The notes: generated by a model from the sequence alone, not told the origin. Positions 1 to 8,483 are shown, numbered from the stretch's first letter. The stretch: DNA of 64,000 bases from Anaerosacchariphilus hominis (GCF_014290175.1 NZ_JACOOR010000001.1:248001-312000), one strand, 5' to 3'. Translations and numbers: made by a program.

Positions 1-18
1 TCTCTTCAGCGTTTTTCT

Positions 19-1200
19 CTATAATACCTTTTCTATCCTCTCCAGCGCCTCCTGAATCGTACTTCTCGGACACGCCGCATTGATTCTCTGGAAACCCTCG
101 CCAGACTTTCCGAAGATTCGGCCACTGTCCAGCCACAGACCGGCTTTGTGGATAATCAAATCCTCCAGCTCGTCCGCACTGAGCCCCAGCTTTCGGAAAT
201 CCAGCCAGAACAGATAGGTTCCTTCCGGCAGATTCATCTTAACATCTGGGATACGCTCATCAATAAACTCTTTCGCGTAACAGATATTTTCCCAAACATA
301 TTTTTTCATGGCCTCATACCATTCGTCGCCGTGATTATAGGCAGCCTGTGTTGCCGCGATTCCAAAGGTATTGGGCTCGTCCAGACCGGACACCTGATAC
401 TGACGGATAAAAGCTTTCCGGATTTTCTCATTGGGAATAAAAATATTCGACTGCTGCAGCCCGGCCAGATTGAAGGTTTTGCTGGGGGCCGTCGCCGTCA
501 TCGTAAACTCCCGGAAGGCGGGATCCACTTCCTGAAAAACGTGATGCTCCCCGCTCCAGATAAAATCGAAATGAATCTCATCGCTGAACACCAGCACCTG
601 ATGCTCCCGACAAATGGTTCCGATGCGCAGCAGCTCCTCCTTCGTCCACACCCGTCCCACTGGATTGTGCGGGTTGCACAGAATGAAAAGCTTCACCTGA
701 TTCTCTACAATTTTCTGCTCAAAATCCTGAAAATCAATGGTATAGCTGCCATCTTCTCCACACACCAGATCGGAGCTGACCCGTTTTCTTCCGTTTTGCA
801 GAATAATATTACTGAAAGGATAATAAACCGGCTGGTTAATCAGCACAGCGTCGTCCGGCTCCGTCACTGCCCGAATGGCATTTGCGATAGCCACGCACAC
901 GCCCGGCGTCTTCACGTGCCATTCCGGCCGGATCTCCCAGTCGTGGTGCCGTTTCATCCAGCCTGACACGGCCTCGAAAAAACCGTCTCCGATCTGGGTA
1001 TTCGTATAGCCATAGATATTATGGTGCGCCAGCTCGGTAAGCGCGTCTTCCACATAAGAGGTGGTCCGGAAATCCATATCCGCCACCCATAAAGGCAGCA
1101 CATCCTCGGGATATCCCCGCTTCACCGCGAAATCATATTTCAGGCATTTCGTGCCCTTTCGGTTTATTTTTTCATCAAAATTCAGGTTTCTCTCCGCCAT
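19..1200 (-). CDS. MalY/PatB-type PLP aminotransferase, likely cystathionine beta-lyase
   Basis: A 393-residue fold-type I PLP enzyme of the MalY/PatB class, which usually cleaves the C-S bond of cystathionine or cysteine to give pyruvate, ammonia and a thiol. The asparagine of NPHNP (about residues 177-181), the SDEIH segment (206-210) and the PLP lysine in APSKTFNLAG (Lys241) are all present. Length is normal for the family. AAAGGA precedes the ATG. It starts 11 bases after the trans-sulfuration gene ends, so the two are probably cotranscribed and act together in sulfur amino acid metabolism. A plain aminotransferase role cannot be excluded. Cytoplasmic. Confidence 0.88.
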   Translation of the reverse strand: MAERNLNFDEKINRKGTKCLKYDFAVKRGYPEDVLPLWVADMDFRTTSYVEDALTELAHHNIYGYTNTQIGDGFFEAVSGWMKRHHDWEIRPEWHVKTPGVCVAIANAIRAVTEPDDAVLINQPVYYPFSNIILQNGRKRVSSDLVCGEDGSYTIDFQDFEQKIVENQVKLFILCNPHNPVGRVWTKEELLRIGTICREHQVLVFSDEIHFDFIWSGEHHVFQEVDPAFREFTMTATAPSKTFNLAGLQQSNIFIPNEKIRKAFIRQYQVSGLDEPNTFGIAATQAAYNHGDEWYEAMKKYVWENICYAKEFIDERIPDVKMNLPEGTYLFWLDFRKLGLSADELEDLIIHKAGLWLDSGRIFGKSGEGFQRINAACPRSTIQEALERIEKVL

Positions 1201-1211
1201 ATTTTTTTCCT

Positions 1212-2318
1212 TTACTTTTCCGTATTTTCAAACGCCTGTCTCAGATCCGCTATGATATCGTCCGGGTTCTCGATTCCCACGGACAGCCGGAGCAACGTAT
1301 CGGTAATTCCAAGCTTCTCCCTCTGTTTCCGAGGCACATCCGGATGGGTCTGCACTGCCGGATAGGTCAACAGACTTTCCGTTCCGCCCAGGCTTTCTGC
1401 AAAGGTAATCAGACGAATATTTTTCAGAATCGCCACCGCGATTTCCGGAGACGTTACCGTAAAGGAAATCATGCCGCTTCCCGCATAATACACATTGGTA
1501 ACCATACTCTGCTCCCGCAGCCACCGGCTGACCGCCTCCGCGTTGCTTTTATGACGCTCCATACGGAGGGCCAGTGTTTTCAGTCCCCGCAGGCAAAGCC
1601 AGCTTTCAAATGGGCCCAGAGCCGCACCTGTGGTCTTCGACAGAAGCCGGAACCGGTCGGCCAGCTCAGCACTTCCACTGCACAGGAAGCCGCAGACCGA
1701 ATCGTTATGCCCGGCAAGATATTTGGTGCCGGAATGTACGACCACATCCGCGCCCTCTTTCAGAGGATTTTGAAAATAAGGCGTCATAAAGGTATTGTCC
1801 ACGATCACCAGCGCCCCCGCCCGATGCGCAAGCTCTGCCACCGCCGCAATATCCGTGATCCGCATCATCGGATTTGTCGGCGTCTCAAAATAAATTGCCT
1901 TCGTATTTTCCTTCAATGCCGCTTTCAGCACATCCGGATCCGTGGTATCCGCAAATTCCACCTCGTAGCCATTTTTCCGGCAAACCTGCTCGATGAGTCT
2001 TACCGCGCCTCCGTACAGATCTTCCCCGCAGATGATATGGTCACCCGGTCGAAAATACTCAAACACTGCGGAAATCGCCGCCATTCCGGATGAAAAAGCA
2101 ATGGTATCCCGAGCGCCCTCCAGAGAACTTAGCGTCTCCTCCAGGTACGCCCTTGTGGGATTGGATTCCCGGGAATAATCAAAACCGTTGGGATTGTGCC
2201 CAGGCGTCAGATGGGAAAAGGAAGCCGTCTGGTAAATCGGATAACTGATTGCGTGATTGTAATCCGGATTTCCGTGTTCCTCTCCGTGAATACATCGTGT
2301 GTCAATTGCGTATGCCAT
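1212..2318 (-). CDS. Cys/Met metabolism PLP enzyme (cystathionine gamma-synthase/lyase family)
   Basis: A 368-residue trans-sulfuration enzyme. It carries the family SRxxNPT-like segment (residues 49-55), the SSGMAA phosphate-binding loop (76-81) and the PLP lysine in HSGTKYLAGH (Lys199). These enzymes make or break cystathionine and homocysteine from O-acyl-homoserine or cysteine. Motifs alone do not separate gamma-synthase, gamma-lyase and beta-lyase. It lies between an HD-domain gene (36 bases upstream) and a PatB-like lyase (11 bases downstream), so the pair could carry out successive steps between cysteine, cystathionine and homocysteine. Cytoplasmic. Confidence 0.88.
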   Translation of the reverse strand: MAYAIDTRCIHGEEHGNPDYNHAISYPIYQTASFSHLTPGHNPNGFDYSRESNPTRAYLEETLSSLEGARDTIAFSSGMAAISAVFEYFRPGDHIICGEDLYGGAVRLIEQVCRKNGYEVEFADTTDPDVLKAALKENTKAIYFETPTNPMMRITDIAAVAELAHRAGALVIVDNTFMTPYFQNPLKEGADVVVHSGTKYLAGHNDSVCGFLCSGSAELADRFRLLSKTTGAALGPFESWLCLRGLKTLALRMERHKSNAEAVSRWLREQSMVTNVYYAGSGMISFTVTSPEIAVAILKNIRLITFAESLGGTESLLTYPAVQTHPDVPRKQREKLGITDTLLRLSVGIENPDDIIADLRQAFENTEK

Positions 2319-2354
2319 ATCCTGCTCTCCTCATGTCTGTATCTGATCCGGCTT

Positions 2355-2954
2355 CTACTCCGCTTCCAGTTCCCGGTTGATCTCGTCCTCGCTGTCGGAC
2401 ATGGCCTGAAGCGTCATGGTCAGCAGCTTTTCCAGCGGCCAGCCAAGCTGCTCCGCCCCCCGCTCGATGACCTCTCTGGAGCAGCCTACGGCGAAGCCCT
2501 TACTCTTGTATTTCTTCTTCAGGGATTTCAATTCCATATCCCTGGTACTCTTAGAAGGACGCATCAATGCAGCCGCCCAGATAAGACCGGTCAGCTCGTC
2601 CGCCGCGTACAGCACCTTTTCCATCTCATGTACCGGCTCCACATCCAGGGTGACGCCGCACTCGATGGTGATACCATAACCATGGGAAACGACCGCATGA
2701 ATAATATCCTCCGACACGCCGCCCTCCCGCAGAAGCTCCGGCGCTTTCAGACAATGCTCCGCCGGATACAATTCAAAATCAATGTCGTGCAACAGACCTA
2801 CAATGCCCCAGTGCTCTTCTTCAGCGCCGTAGCCCAGCTCCCGCGCGTACCATTTCATCACGGCTTCTACGGTCAGCGCATGCTGGATGTGAAAGGGATC
2901 CTGATTGTACTTTTTTAATAAGGTAAATGCCTCTTCTCTGGAAATATCGCTCAT
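2355..2954 (-). CDS. HD-domain protein (predicted phosphohydrolase)
   Basis: About 199 residues with HD-superfamily metal-site signatures: an early histidine pair (FHIQHA, about residues 21-26) and the HD dyad in GLLHDIDFE (His56-Asp57). The ORF is open to 2999, but that upstream ATG lies inside a near-consensus -10 box (2995-3000), so it cannot be in the transcript. The internal ATG at 2954 follows AGGTG and is the likely start. Many Clostridia carry such stand-alone HD proteins without a known substrate. It heads an operon with two sulfur amino acid enzymes, but that does not establish its substrate. Confidence 0.75.
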   Translation of the reverse strand: MSDISREEAFTLLKKYNQDPFHIQHALTVEAVMKWYARELGYGAEEEHWGIVGLLHDIDFELYPAEHCLKAPELLREGGVSEDIIHAVVSHGYGITIECGVTLDVEPVHEMEKVLYAADELTGLIWAAALMRPSKSTRDMELKSLKKKYKSKGFAVGCSREVIERGAEQLGWPLEKLLTMTLQAMSDSEDEINRELEAE

Positions 2955-2994
2955 ATTTTTCACCTGTTCCGTTCTTTTAAATTTGTATTTTTTT

Positions 2995-3023
2995 ATCATA
3001 TACTTATATTCCTACTATGTCAA
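2995..3023 (-). promoter_or_regulatory. Sigma-70-type promoter of the HD/trans-sulfuration operon
   Basis: On the minus strand TTGACA (3018-3023), a 17-base spacer and TATGAT (2995-3000). It reads leftward into the HD gene and overlaps the upstream ATG at 2997-2999, which decides the start codon of that gene. Confidence 0.8.
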
Positions 3024-3137
3024 TAGGTTTAATATATTATATATTTTTTCCCAGGGATTCTGATTTCCTGTCGCGAATCTTTTCCGATTATGTTATACTC
3101 TCTGTTAGATGTTTTTCGGAGAAAGGTCCTGCATCCC

Positions 3138-3719
3138 ATGCGTGAAATCAAAATCATTCCCACCGCCGGGCGAAACAACTGCGGCGGGCGCTGTATCATC
3201 TACGCCCATGTGCGCAACGGCTTCCCGTATTCCTCTGGATCGGCGCCGAGCGCGGTCTTCAAATGACGAAATATGACAGTCTTCGCACCTGCCATCAGGG
3301 GATTTTTTAATCTGGCCAGCAATCCCCCGGTAAATCAGCACGGCAACATTAACCGCACCGCGAAGCTCTTAAAAGACACTTCCAAATGTTTGAGGAGGGA
3401 AATATCACGAAACCGTGGAGATATACGGAATTTCTCGGATTCAATAACAAGGTCGGCAACGCGCATCGGCCTGGAGGACGCATTTACGCCGCTCAAGGAC
3501 TTTATGCCTCCTATTCTCCAATATGCAGCACCACCGGAAAGACCGGAAGATCCGCTGACCAGGCGGTTTTCCCTACATCTATCGGGCTGGCATACCCCGG
3601 ATGATAATGGGATGGATGTACGCGGGGCGACTAATGTGCTGACGTCTCAGAGGGCGACGCCCTTAGCGAAAGGAAATGGGCAGCATACGAATTTGATGGA
3701 GGATAATTGTTATGATTAG
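3138..3719 (+). pseudogene. Remnant of a DMSO-reductase-family molybdopterin oxidoreductase (DmsA-like)
   Basis: The first ORF (ATG 3138, stop 3264) opens with an N-terminus containing NNCGGRC, typical of anaerobic Mo-bisMGD oxidoreductases, then ends after 42 codons. In another frame the far C-terminal part is recognisable. PPERPEDPLTRRFSLHLSGW matches the usual (P)EDPLTxRYPLQLxGWH region, and LTSQRATPLAKGNGQHTNL matches the terminal cofactor-binding segment. An intact gene would be over 2 kb. Here about 580 bases survive, with internal deletion and frameshifts. No maturation or electron-transfer subunits are nearby. Inferred to be a dead remnant. Confidence 0.75.
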
Positions 3720-4137
3720 AAGGCTGCAGAAAGTAGATATAAATAGGGTTGCGGATATATGGTTAAAGACGAATCTGGAAGCACATGATTTTATTTCTGA
3801 ACAATATTGGATCGGTAATTATGAAGCCGTGAAGAAAATGCTGCCACAGGCAGAAGTTTATGTGTATGAAGATAATAAAATAATTCAAGGCTTTGTAGGT
3901 GTACAGGATAAATATATAGAAGGTATTTTTGTTTCCAGCAAAATGCAGTCCCATGGTATAGGCAAAGCTTTGCTGGATTATATCAAGAACAAAAAAGTCA
4001 GATTACAGCTAAGCGTGTATCAGAAAAATGGCAGGGCAATGTCTTTTTATCAAAGAGAAGGATTCACAATTCAGTCTGAACGGCTGGATGAATTCACTGG
4101 CGAAAAAGAATATGTAATGGAGTGGACTCTAAAATGA
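3712..4137 (+). CDS. GNAT-family N-acetyltransferase
   Basis: A 141-residue GNAT protein. The acetyl-CoA loop is visible as SSKMQSHGIGKALLDYI (about residues 80-96), matching the Q/RxxGxG/A motif, followed by NGRAMSFYQREGF, the usual motif B region. It most resembles small YjaB/RimI-like acetyltransferases, and the substrate cannot be told. GGAGG precedes the ATG. The start overlaps the end of the decayed oxidoreductase frame. It lies just left of an IS256-family element and is the last gene before the accessory region. Cytoplasmic. Confidence 0.82.
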   Translation: MIRRLQKVDINRVADIWLKTNLEAHDFISEQYWIGNYEAVKKMLPQAEVYVYEDNKIIQGFVGVQDKYIEGIFVSSKMQSHGIGKALLDYIKNKKVRLQLSVYQKNGRAMSFYQREGFTIQSERLDEFTGEKEYVMEWTLK

Positions 4138-4261
4138 AGAGTCGTAAAAATTTTAAGTTTATGGTCAAATCAGCTTGCGAGTCTATGAAACTTTTTCTGT
4201 AAAATAACCATCACAAGGTCCTTCTATGATAAAATAAATATCATTAGGAGGGCCTTTTATT

Positions 4262-5503
4262 ATGGCAAGACAAAAGAAACCTGTACACAGAGTACAAATG
4301 ACCGATGGAAAAAGAAATATCATTCGTCAGCTTCTCGAAGAATACGACATTGAGACTGCTGAAGATATCCAGGATGCTCTTAAAGATCTCCTTGGTGGCA
4401 CCATCAAGGAAATGATGGAGGCAGAAATGGATGATCATCTCGGATATGAGAAATCCGAGCGTTCTGACAACGACGATTATCGAAACGGCTATAAGCGCAA
4501 GCAGGTAAACAGCCGGTATGGTTCTATGGAAATCGAAGTACCACAGGATCGAAAATCAACCTTTGAACCACAGGTTGTCAAAAAACGGCAGAAAGATATC
4601 TCCGACATTGACCAGAAGATTATCTCCATGTATGCCAAAGGAATGACTACACGTCAAATTTCGGAAACAATTGAAGATATCTATGGCTTTGAAACGTCTG
4701 AAAGTTTTATTTCTGATGTAACAGATAAGATACTTCCGCAGATTGAAGACTGGCAGAATCGGCCGCTGGATGACGTATATCCGATTCTTTACATTGATGC
4801 TATCCACTATTCTGTGCGGGACAACGGAGTGATTCGTAAACTTGCAGCCTATGTAATTCTGGGGATTAACACAGAGGGCAAAAAGGAAGTATTGACCATC
4901 ACGATTGGTGACAATGAAAGTGCGAAATACTGGCTTTCTGTCTTAAATGAACTAAAAAATCGAGGGGTTAAAGATATCCTGATTATCTGTGCAGACGGCC
5001 TTACAGGCATTAAGGAAGCGATTTCGGCGGCATTTCCAAAGACAGAATATCAGAGGTGTATTGTCCATCAGGTAAGAAATACGCTGAAATACGTTCCGGA
5101 TAAAGACAGGAAAGCTTTCGCTACAGATTTAAAAACCATCTATCAGGCTGCTGATGAGCAGAAGGCTCTGGCTGCTTTAGACCGTGTGACAGAAAAATGG
5201 AGTCCGAAATATCCGAATTCCATGAAACGCTGGAAGGACAACTGGGATGCTGTTTCTCCAATTTTTAAGTTTTCAACCACTGTCCGGAAGGTCATTTATA
5301 CAACAAATGCGATAGAATCACTGAACTCCACATACCGGAAACTGAATCGCCAGAGAAGCGTATTTCCAAGTGATACAGCGCTGTTAAAAGCCTTATATCT
5401 GGCCACTTTCGAGGCTACTAAGAAATGGACAACTACCATCCGGGACTGGGGCCAGGTCTATGGGGAGTTGAGTATCATGTACGAAGGACGACTTCCAGAA
5501 TAA
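4262..5503 (+). CDS. IS256-family (mutator-type) transposase, intact
   Basis: A 413-residue transposase of normal length for the family. The DDE triad is visible as Asp179 (YIDAIH), Asp245 (CADGLTGIKEA) and Glu352 (TTNAIESLN). The conserved C/H region RCIVHQVRNT precedes the insertion domain, and an N-terminal helix-turn-helix-like region is present. TTAGGAGG precedes the ATG. It catalyses cut-and-copy type transposition on its own terminal repeats. A second copy at 11.2 kb encodes an almost identical protein, but many third-codon bases differ, so the two are not a recent duplication. Confidence 0.95.
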   Translation: MARQKKPVHRVQMTDGKRNIIRQLLEEYDIETAEDIQDALKDLLGGTIKEMMEAEMDDHLGYEKSERSDNDDYRNGYKRKQVNSRYGSMEIEVPQDRKSTFEPQVVKKRQKDISDIDQKIISMYAKGMTTRQISETIEDIYGFETSESFISDVTDKILPQIEDWQNRPLDDVYPILYIDAIHYSVRDNGVIRKLAAYVILGINTEGKKEVLTITIGDNESAKYWLSVLNELKNRGVKDILIICADGLTGIKEAISAAFPKTEYQRCIVHQVRNTLKYVPDKDRKAFATDLKTIYQAADEQKALAALDRVTEKWSPKYPNSMKRWKDNWDAVSPIFKFSTTVRKVIYTTNAIESLNSTYRKLNRQRSVFPSDTALLKALYLATFEATKKWTTTIRDWGQVYGELSIMYEGRLPE

Positions 5504-5520
5504 GTAAAAACATAGTCTAA

Positions 5521-5544
5521 GACAGGCGGCCAGCCGCCTGTCTT
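5521..5544 (+). terminator. Hairpin terminator after transposase copy 1
   Basis: A perfect 10-bp stem, GACAGGCGGC / GCCGCCTGTC, with a two-base loop, followed by TTAAG. A related hairpin (12456-12480) follows copy 2, so it belongs to the element. Confidence 0.65.
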
Positions 5545-5550
5545 AAGATG

Positions 5551-5607
5551 TGACATCAGCAATGCTAATATCCCAATGAAAGTCGAAATGATCTCATAAG
5601 CCGTCAT
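5551..5607 (-). pseudogene. Truncated holin-like small toxin gene (copy 1)
   Basis: From an ATG at 5607 with a strong GGGAGGT site, 19 codons (MTAYEIISTFIGILALLMS) encode the start of a single-helix hydrophobic peptide of the putative holin-like toxin type. The reading then runs straight into IS sequence, so the charged C-terminal tail is missing. Copy 2 at 12.6 kb keeps the tail. The 150 bases upstream, a likely structured leader, are about 95% identical between copies. Family assignment is inferred from pattern only. Confidence 0.5.
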
Positions 5608-5910
5608 CGGCGCCACCTCCCTTCCTATGTATTCCGGTAGACCGGTATCATAAAACTCGGGAGGCTACCACCCTGTCATGGGTACTTTCCTTAGATAGTA
5701 TCCTAACATAAGAACTAATACTTCTGCAAGAGTATATATTTTTTTCAATTACAGCCAACAAATCCAAACTTTTACTATTAAATTTGCTTTTCTTTTTTGT
5801 CCTTTATACCGCCCATAATTGCATCATATTCTTCATCATGTGCCATCCAACCATTCTGTTTGGAAATTCACTTAACCCAACTCAATTCACTATATAAAAT
5901 ATAAATTCTA
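5608..5910. other. Non-coding leader region of toxin copy 1 and AT-rich spacer
   Basis: Positions 5608-5745 are the conserved leader of the toxin locus, read leftward, and contain a hairpin-prone segment near ACCGGTCTACCGG. From 5746 to 5910 the DNA is AT-rich and no gene or clear motif was recognised. Confidence 0.4.
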
Positions 5911-6022
5911 TTATATATTACTCTCCCCACAAATAGAGCCAAACTAGAGCCATTTGATAAAACAAATGCCGAAAACCCGCATAAATACTGGCTTTCGGCA
6001 TTTTAATCCGTTATTCAAACTC
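5911..6022. repeat. 112-bp element-end repeat, copy P1
   Basis: This stretch recurs at 15874-15985 with the same length and only a handful of mismatches. It contains a hairpin with stem AAATGCCGAAA / TTTCGGCATTT (5964-6003) and ends in the 12-base core TTATTCAAACTC. Part of it (AACCCGCATAAA-ACTGGCTTT) also recurs next to the guaA stop at about 24665-24690. Inferred to be the end of an integrative element. Confidence 0.7.
6011..6022. other. Candidate attachment core, leftmost copy
   Basis: TTATTCAAACTC is identical to the sequence covering the last codons and stop of guaA (24704-24715) and lies in the same orientation. Interpreted as the distal att site of a tandem array of guaA-targeted elements. 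Confidence 0.6.
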
Positions 6023-6277
6023 TTCCCGAGGTTTTTATCGACAACTCATAAATGCTGATATTTCCTGCATTTTGGGCACTTCTATTTCGCATAATATCGC
6101 TCTTTTCACATTGTTTTTAATACTTTTAGTAGCAAATTAGTTGCAGTATCTGCACCTAAAGTTTTCCATCGGCTTGATATAATCTACTTTTTTTATTACT
6201 CACAACGAATAAATTCCTGTGGCTGTCAAGTTATCTATTACGCCTGCTGCCACAGCAAAATCGAAAGGAGCATAACC
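6023..6277. other. Intergenic stretch at the element end
   Basis: AT-rich, with no gene or confident motif seen. The region just before 6278 contains GAAAGGAGC, the ribosome binding site of the next gene. Confidence 0.4.
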
Positions 6278-6649
6278 ATGAGCAATCAACATAAAAATCC
6301 AACTATCAGCTTTAGAATTACTGACGCTGAACGAAAACAAATCGAAGCCCTGATTCTTGCCAGCGGAATGATGAAGAAAGATTACTTCATCCGTTCCTGC
6401 ATCTATAACCGCCTCTGTGTTGTTGGCAAGAAAGAAACCATCTATCCTCTGGTGCAAACTGTGAATGCATTTTATCTGCAATTACTTGAAATGCAAAAGG
6501 CATTTACCTCATCAGACTGCACTCCCGATACTCTTCCTTCATCGGAAGCCATTAATGAATTACAGATCGAATACACTAATATGCTAACAGCTATTATCGA
6601 CCTGCTGGATGGTGCAAAGTATCTGGGGGAAGGAGACTGCCATGAATAA
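6278..6649 (+). CDS. MobC-like mobilisation protein (small RHH-type relaxosome component)
   Basis: 123 residues, opening with a beta strand and helix (TISFRITDAERKQIEALILASG) typical of ribbon-helix-helix/MobC-type accessory proteins of mobilisable elements, which help the relaxase at oriT. The gene at 21827-22162 encodes a similar protein (ITVGFRVSPEENELINRAVALSG). No relaxase lies beside it here, so it may be an orphan left from a degraded element. GAAAGGAGC precedes the ATG. The next gene overlaps its last codons. Confidence 0.65.
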   Translation: MSNQHKNPTISFRITDAERKQIEALILASGMMKKDYFIRSCIYNRLCVVGKKETIYPLVQTVNAFYLQLLEMQKAFTSSDCTPDTLPSSEAINELQIEYTNMLTAIIDLLDGAKYLGEGDCHE

Positions 6650-6893
6650 CAATCTTAATTTCCGGTTCGGTATGTATGAACCTGCCACAGACTCTATTAT
6701 CGTCAATACTGGAGAGAACTCCATTCTCGTTATCCCTTGCAAGGAATGTAATTCCTCCGTTATCTTTGATGATCTGACTGATATTGTATATCTATACTGG
6801 CTGGCAGAGGAAACGCCTCTGCTATACGCCAAACTGGCATTGAAGGAAAGCGGATTGCAGGATTATGTGGATGCTATGAATTGGTTTAGTTAA
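6642..6893 (+). CDS. Small conserved-type hypothetical protein (DUF6061-like)
   Basis: 83 residues, rich in beta-strand-forming and acidic segments, with LNFRFGMYEPATDSIIVNTG at the start. It resembles small DUF6061-type proteins common on Firmicute mobile elements, though this is a loose resemblance. The frame is open from 6609, but the ATG at 6642 follows GGGGGAAGGAG at proper spacing and overlaps the stop of the MobC-like gene by eight bases, suggesting translational coupling. Function unknown. Confidence 0.6.
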   Translation: MNNNLNFRFGMYEPATDSIIVNTGENSILVIPCKECNSSVIFDDLTDIVYLYWLAEETPLLYAKLALKESGLQDYVDAMNWFS

Positions 6894-6912
6894 ACCCCTC
6901 CCTAAGGGCTAT

Positions 6913-7464
6913 TTATAGCCTTGGGGCATTTATTTTGAATAAATACTCCGGAACCATAATTTTATATCCACTCAACAAATATCTCGCATATCTTTTTTCA
7001 ACATGCTGTATATACCCTTTTCCATTATCAGACAAAGCATAATGAACATTATACATTCCGTTATTCAACTTCATCATACTTAAATAATGACTTTCTAAAA
7101 TAATTGGCGATGGCAAAATACAGTTTCTGCCTGTTCCTACTGAATAATTTGTTATAACAAAATAATCAACAAAATCAGGAATAATTCCTTTGAAACTCTC
7201 ACCAAAGTATTCCTCTAAAATGAAAGTTTTGTTTTCTTCTACCATTTCCTCAGCTATTTTTATCTGATTATATGCCTTGTTTAGCATAGCATCTAAATTT
7301 ATTAAATCACTTGTTGATTCAATCGGAAGCTTATATTTCAATTCTATAACCTGTAAATGCTTTTTTTCTTTATCATATACTATAGCATCCATTCCAGGTC
7401 TAATTTGTTGTTCTCTAGTTATATTTTTAGCAACTAAATATTTACTATTTATTTTATCAATTAT
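6913..7464 (-). CDS. C-terminal part of a frameshifted protein, PD-(D/E)XK nuclease-like
   Basis: The longest ATG ORF here (6913-7392, 159 aa) is not a natural gene start. The same frame stays open upstream to the A-run at 7464-7469, where it meets the end of the 340-residue frame at 7461-8483. Read with a -1 shift, the sequence continues through RPGMDAIVYDKEKKHLQVIELKYKL. An aspartate followed by E-x-K fits the PD-(D/E)XK nuclease signature (Asp in GMDAIV, ELK). No other recognised domain. Either a pseudogene fragment or the product of a frameshift event. Very AT-rich. Confidence 0.55.
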   Translation of the reverse strand: MIDKINSKYLVAKNITREQQIRPGMDAIVYDKEKKHLQVIELKYKLPIESTSDLINLDAMLNKAYNQIKIAEEMVEENKTFILEEYFGESFKGIIPDFVDYFVITNYSVGTGRNCILPSPIILESHYLSMMKLNNGMYNVHYALSDNGKGYIQHVEKRYARYLLSGYKIMVPEYLFKINAPRL

Positions 7465-8483
7465 TTTTTCTTTTGAATATCTTCAAATCTGTTCTGCTCT
7501 TTCTCATATGCTTTATTTTGTCTTTTAGCAAGTATTCTCAAGGCATTCACCGCCGGTCTCTGAATATTAAATATTCCTTCTGATAATAACAAAAAATTAT
7601 CTTTAGATGGCAAAAAATATGTTAATGATAAATCTGCATTTATATCTTCATAATTATATGTGAAGAACTCAATGATACTAACAATTTTTTTCCTTCCCAA
7701 ATCACATAATGAACCAATTAATTCGATCCACTCTTCCTTTCTTAACTTGATTATTCCCTCTATCCCTGGAATAATAAGATTACTATTTGTAATTTTCATC
7801 ATAATATAATTACTTAATGCTGTAGAAAATATTTCATAATCATTTAAATCAAATCCATCAAATATAAAATTTATTCCTAACTCAAAATCTGATTTATGTA
7901 CCTGTTCGATCAATTCCAAATCCTTTTTTTTACAACTAGAAGCTAATACATTTTGCAGTTCTTTATACTCATCTTGTTTTCTAATGTATGTATCATATGC
8001 AACATGCACCATATATGTTTCTTCGTTACAATACGTAAACTCTAACTTATTGCCAAATTGCCTGAATTTTACAATCTGTTTATTATGTAATTGCCACATT
8101 CTATAAAATTGTTCATATGAATATGCCATCCCCATCAATTCATAAATTTCTTCTGCCGATATTTTTACTTTATTTTCACTCTGTTCAGCACAATATTTAG
8201 ATGACCATCTGCATATCCATTTTAGAGATTCTTGTATAAAGTCAATTTCGCTTATATTTACTGCATTAGTTTTTACTTTTTCCTTGATATATTCCATAAC
8301 ATTATTATGAGATGCAGATAATATCAGTCTAAATAAAACTCCTAATTTTTCAAATACAGTATTTATAGCATCCTCTTTGCTTAACAAAAATAACCTATGC
8401 TTACTTATATTCTGATCAATTTCCATCTTAATATTATATATCTGTTCAAATTCATTCAAAACATAACTCTCCTTTTCAATCAC
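7461..8483 (-). CDS. Unknown protein, N-terminal part of a frameshifted gene in the HEPN operon
   Basis: Up to 340 residues, mostly alpha-helical and charged, with no family I recognise. It ends in lysines at a run of six A residues followed by TAA, and the -1 frame continues as a nuclease-like domain (see 6913-7464). Joined, the product would be about 520 residues. The start is uncertain. GTG at 8483 overlaps the stop of a short upstream frame as GTGA. TTG at 8459 has AAGGAG at good spacing. Same strand as the two upstream unknown genes, from which a 200-base decayed frame separates it. Confidence 0.5.
   Translation of the reverse strand: MIEKESYVLNEFEQIYNIKMEIDQNISKHRLFLLSKEDAINTVFEKLGVLFRLILSASHNNVMEYIKEKVKTNAVNISEIDFIQESLKWICRWSSKYCAEQSENKVKISAEEIYELMGMAYSYEQFYRMWQLHNKQIVKFRQFGNKLEFTYCNEETYMVHVAYDTYIRKQDEYKELQNVLASSCKKKDLELIEQVHKSDFELGINFIFDGFDLNDYEIFSTALSNYIMMKITNSNLIIPGIEGIIKLRKEEWIELIGSLCDLGRKKIVSIIEFFTYNYEDINADLSLTYFLPSKDNFLLLSEGIFNIQRPAVNALRILAKRQNKAYEKEQNRFEDIQKKK

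Larger units (their letters stand above)
4179..5546 (+). mobile_element. IS256-family insertion sequence, copy 1
   Basis: The left boundary is inferred where similarity with copy 2 begins (GAG-CTATGAAACTTTTTCTG). The right limit is set just past a transposase terminator. No right-hand inverted repeat matching the left end was found nearby, so the right end is uncertain or lost. Similarity between the copies resumes beyond the terminator, through a toxin locus, to about 5745. Confidence 0.7.

Noticed and set aside
148..966. 272-codon plus-strand frame over the PatB-like gene
   Set aside because: Shadow of the PLP enzyme on the other strand.
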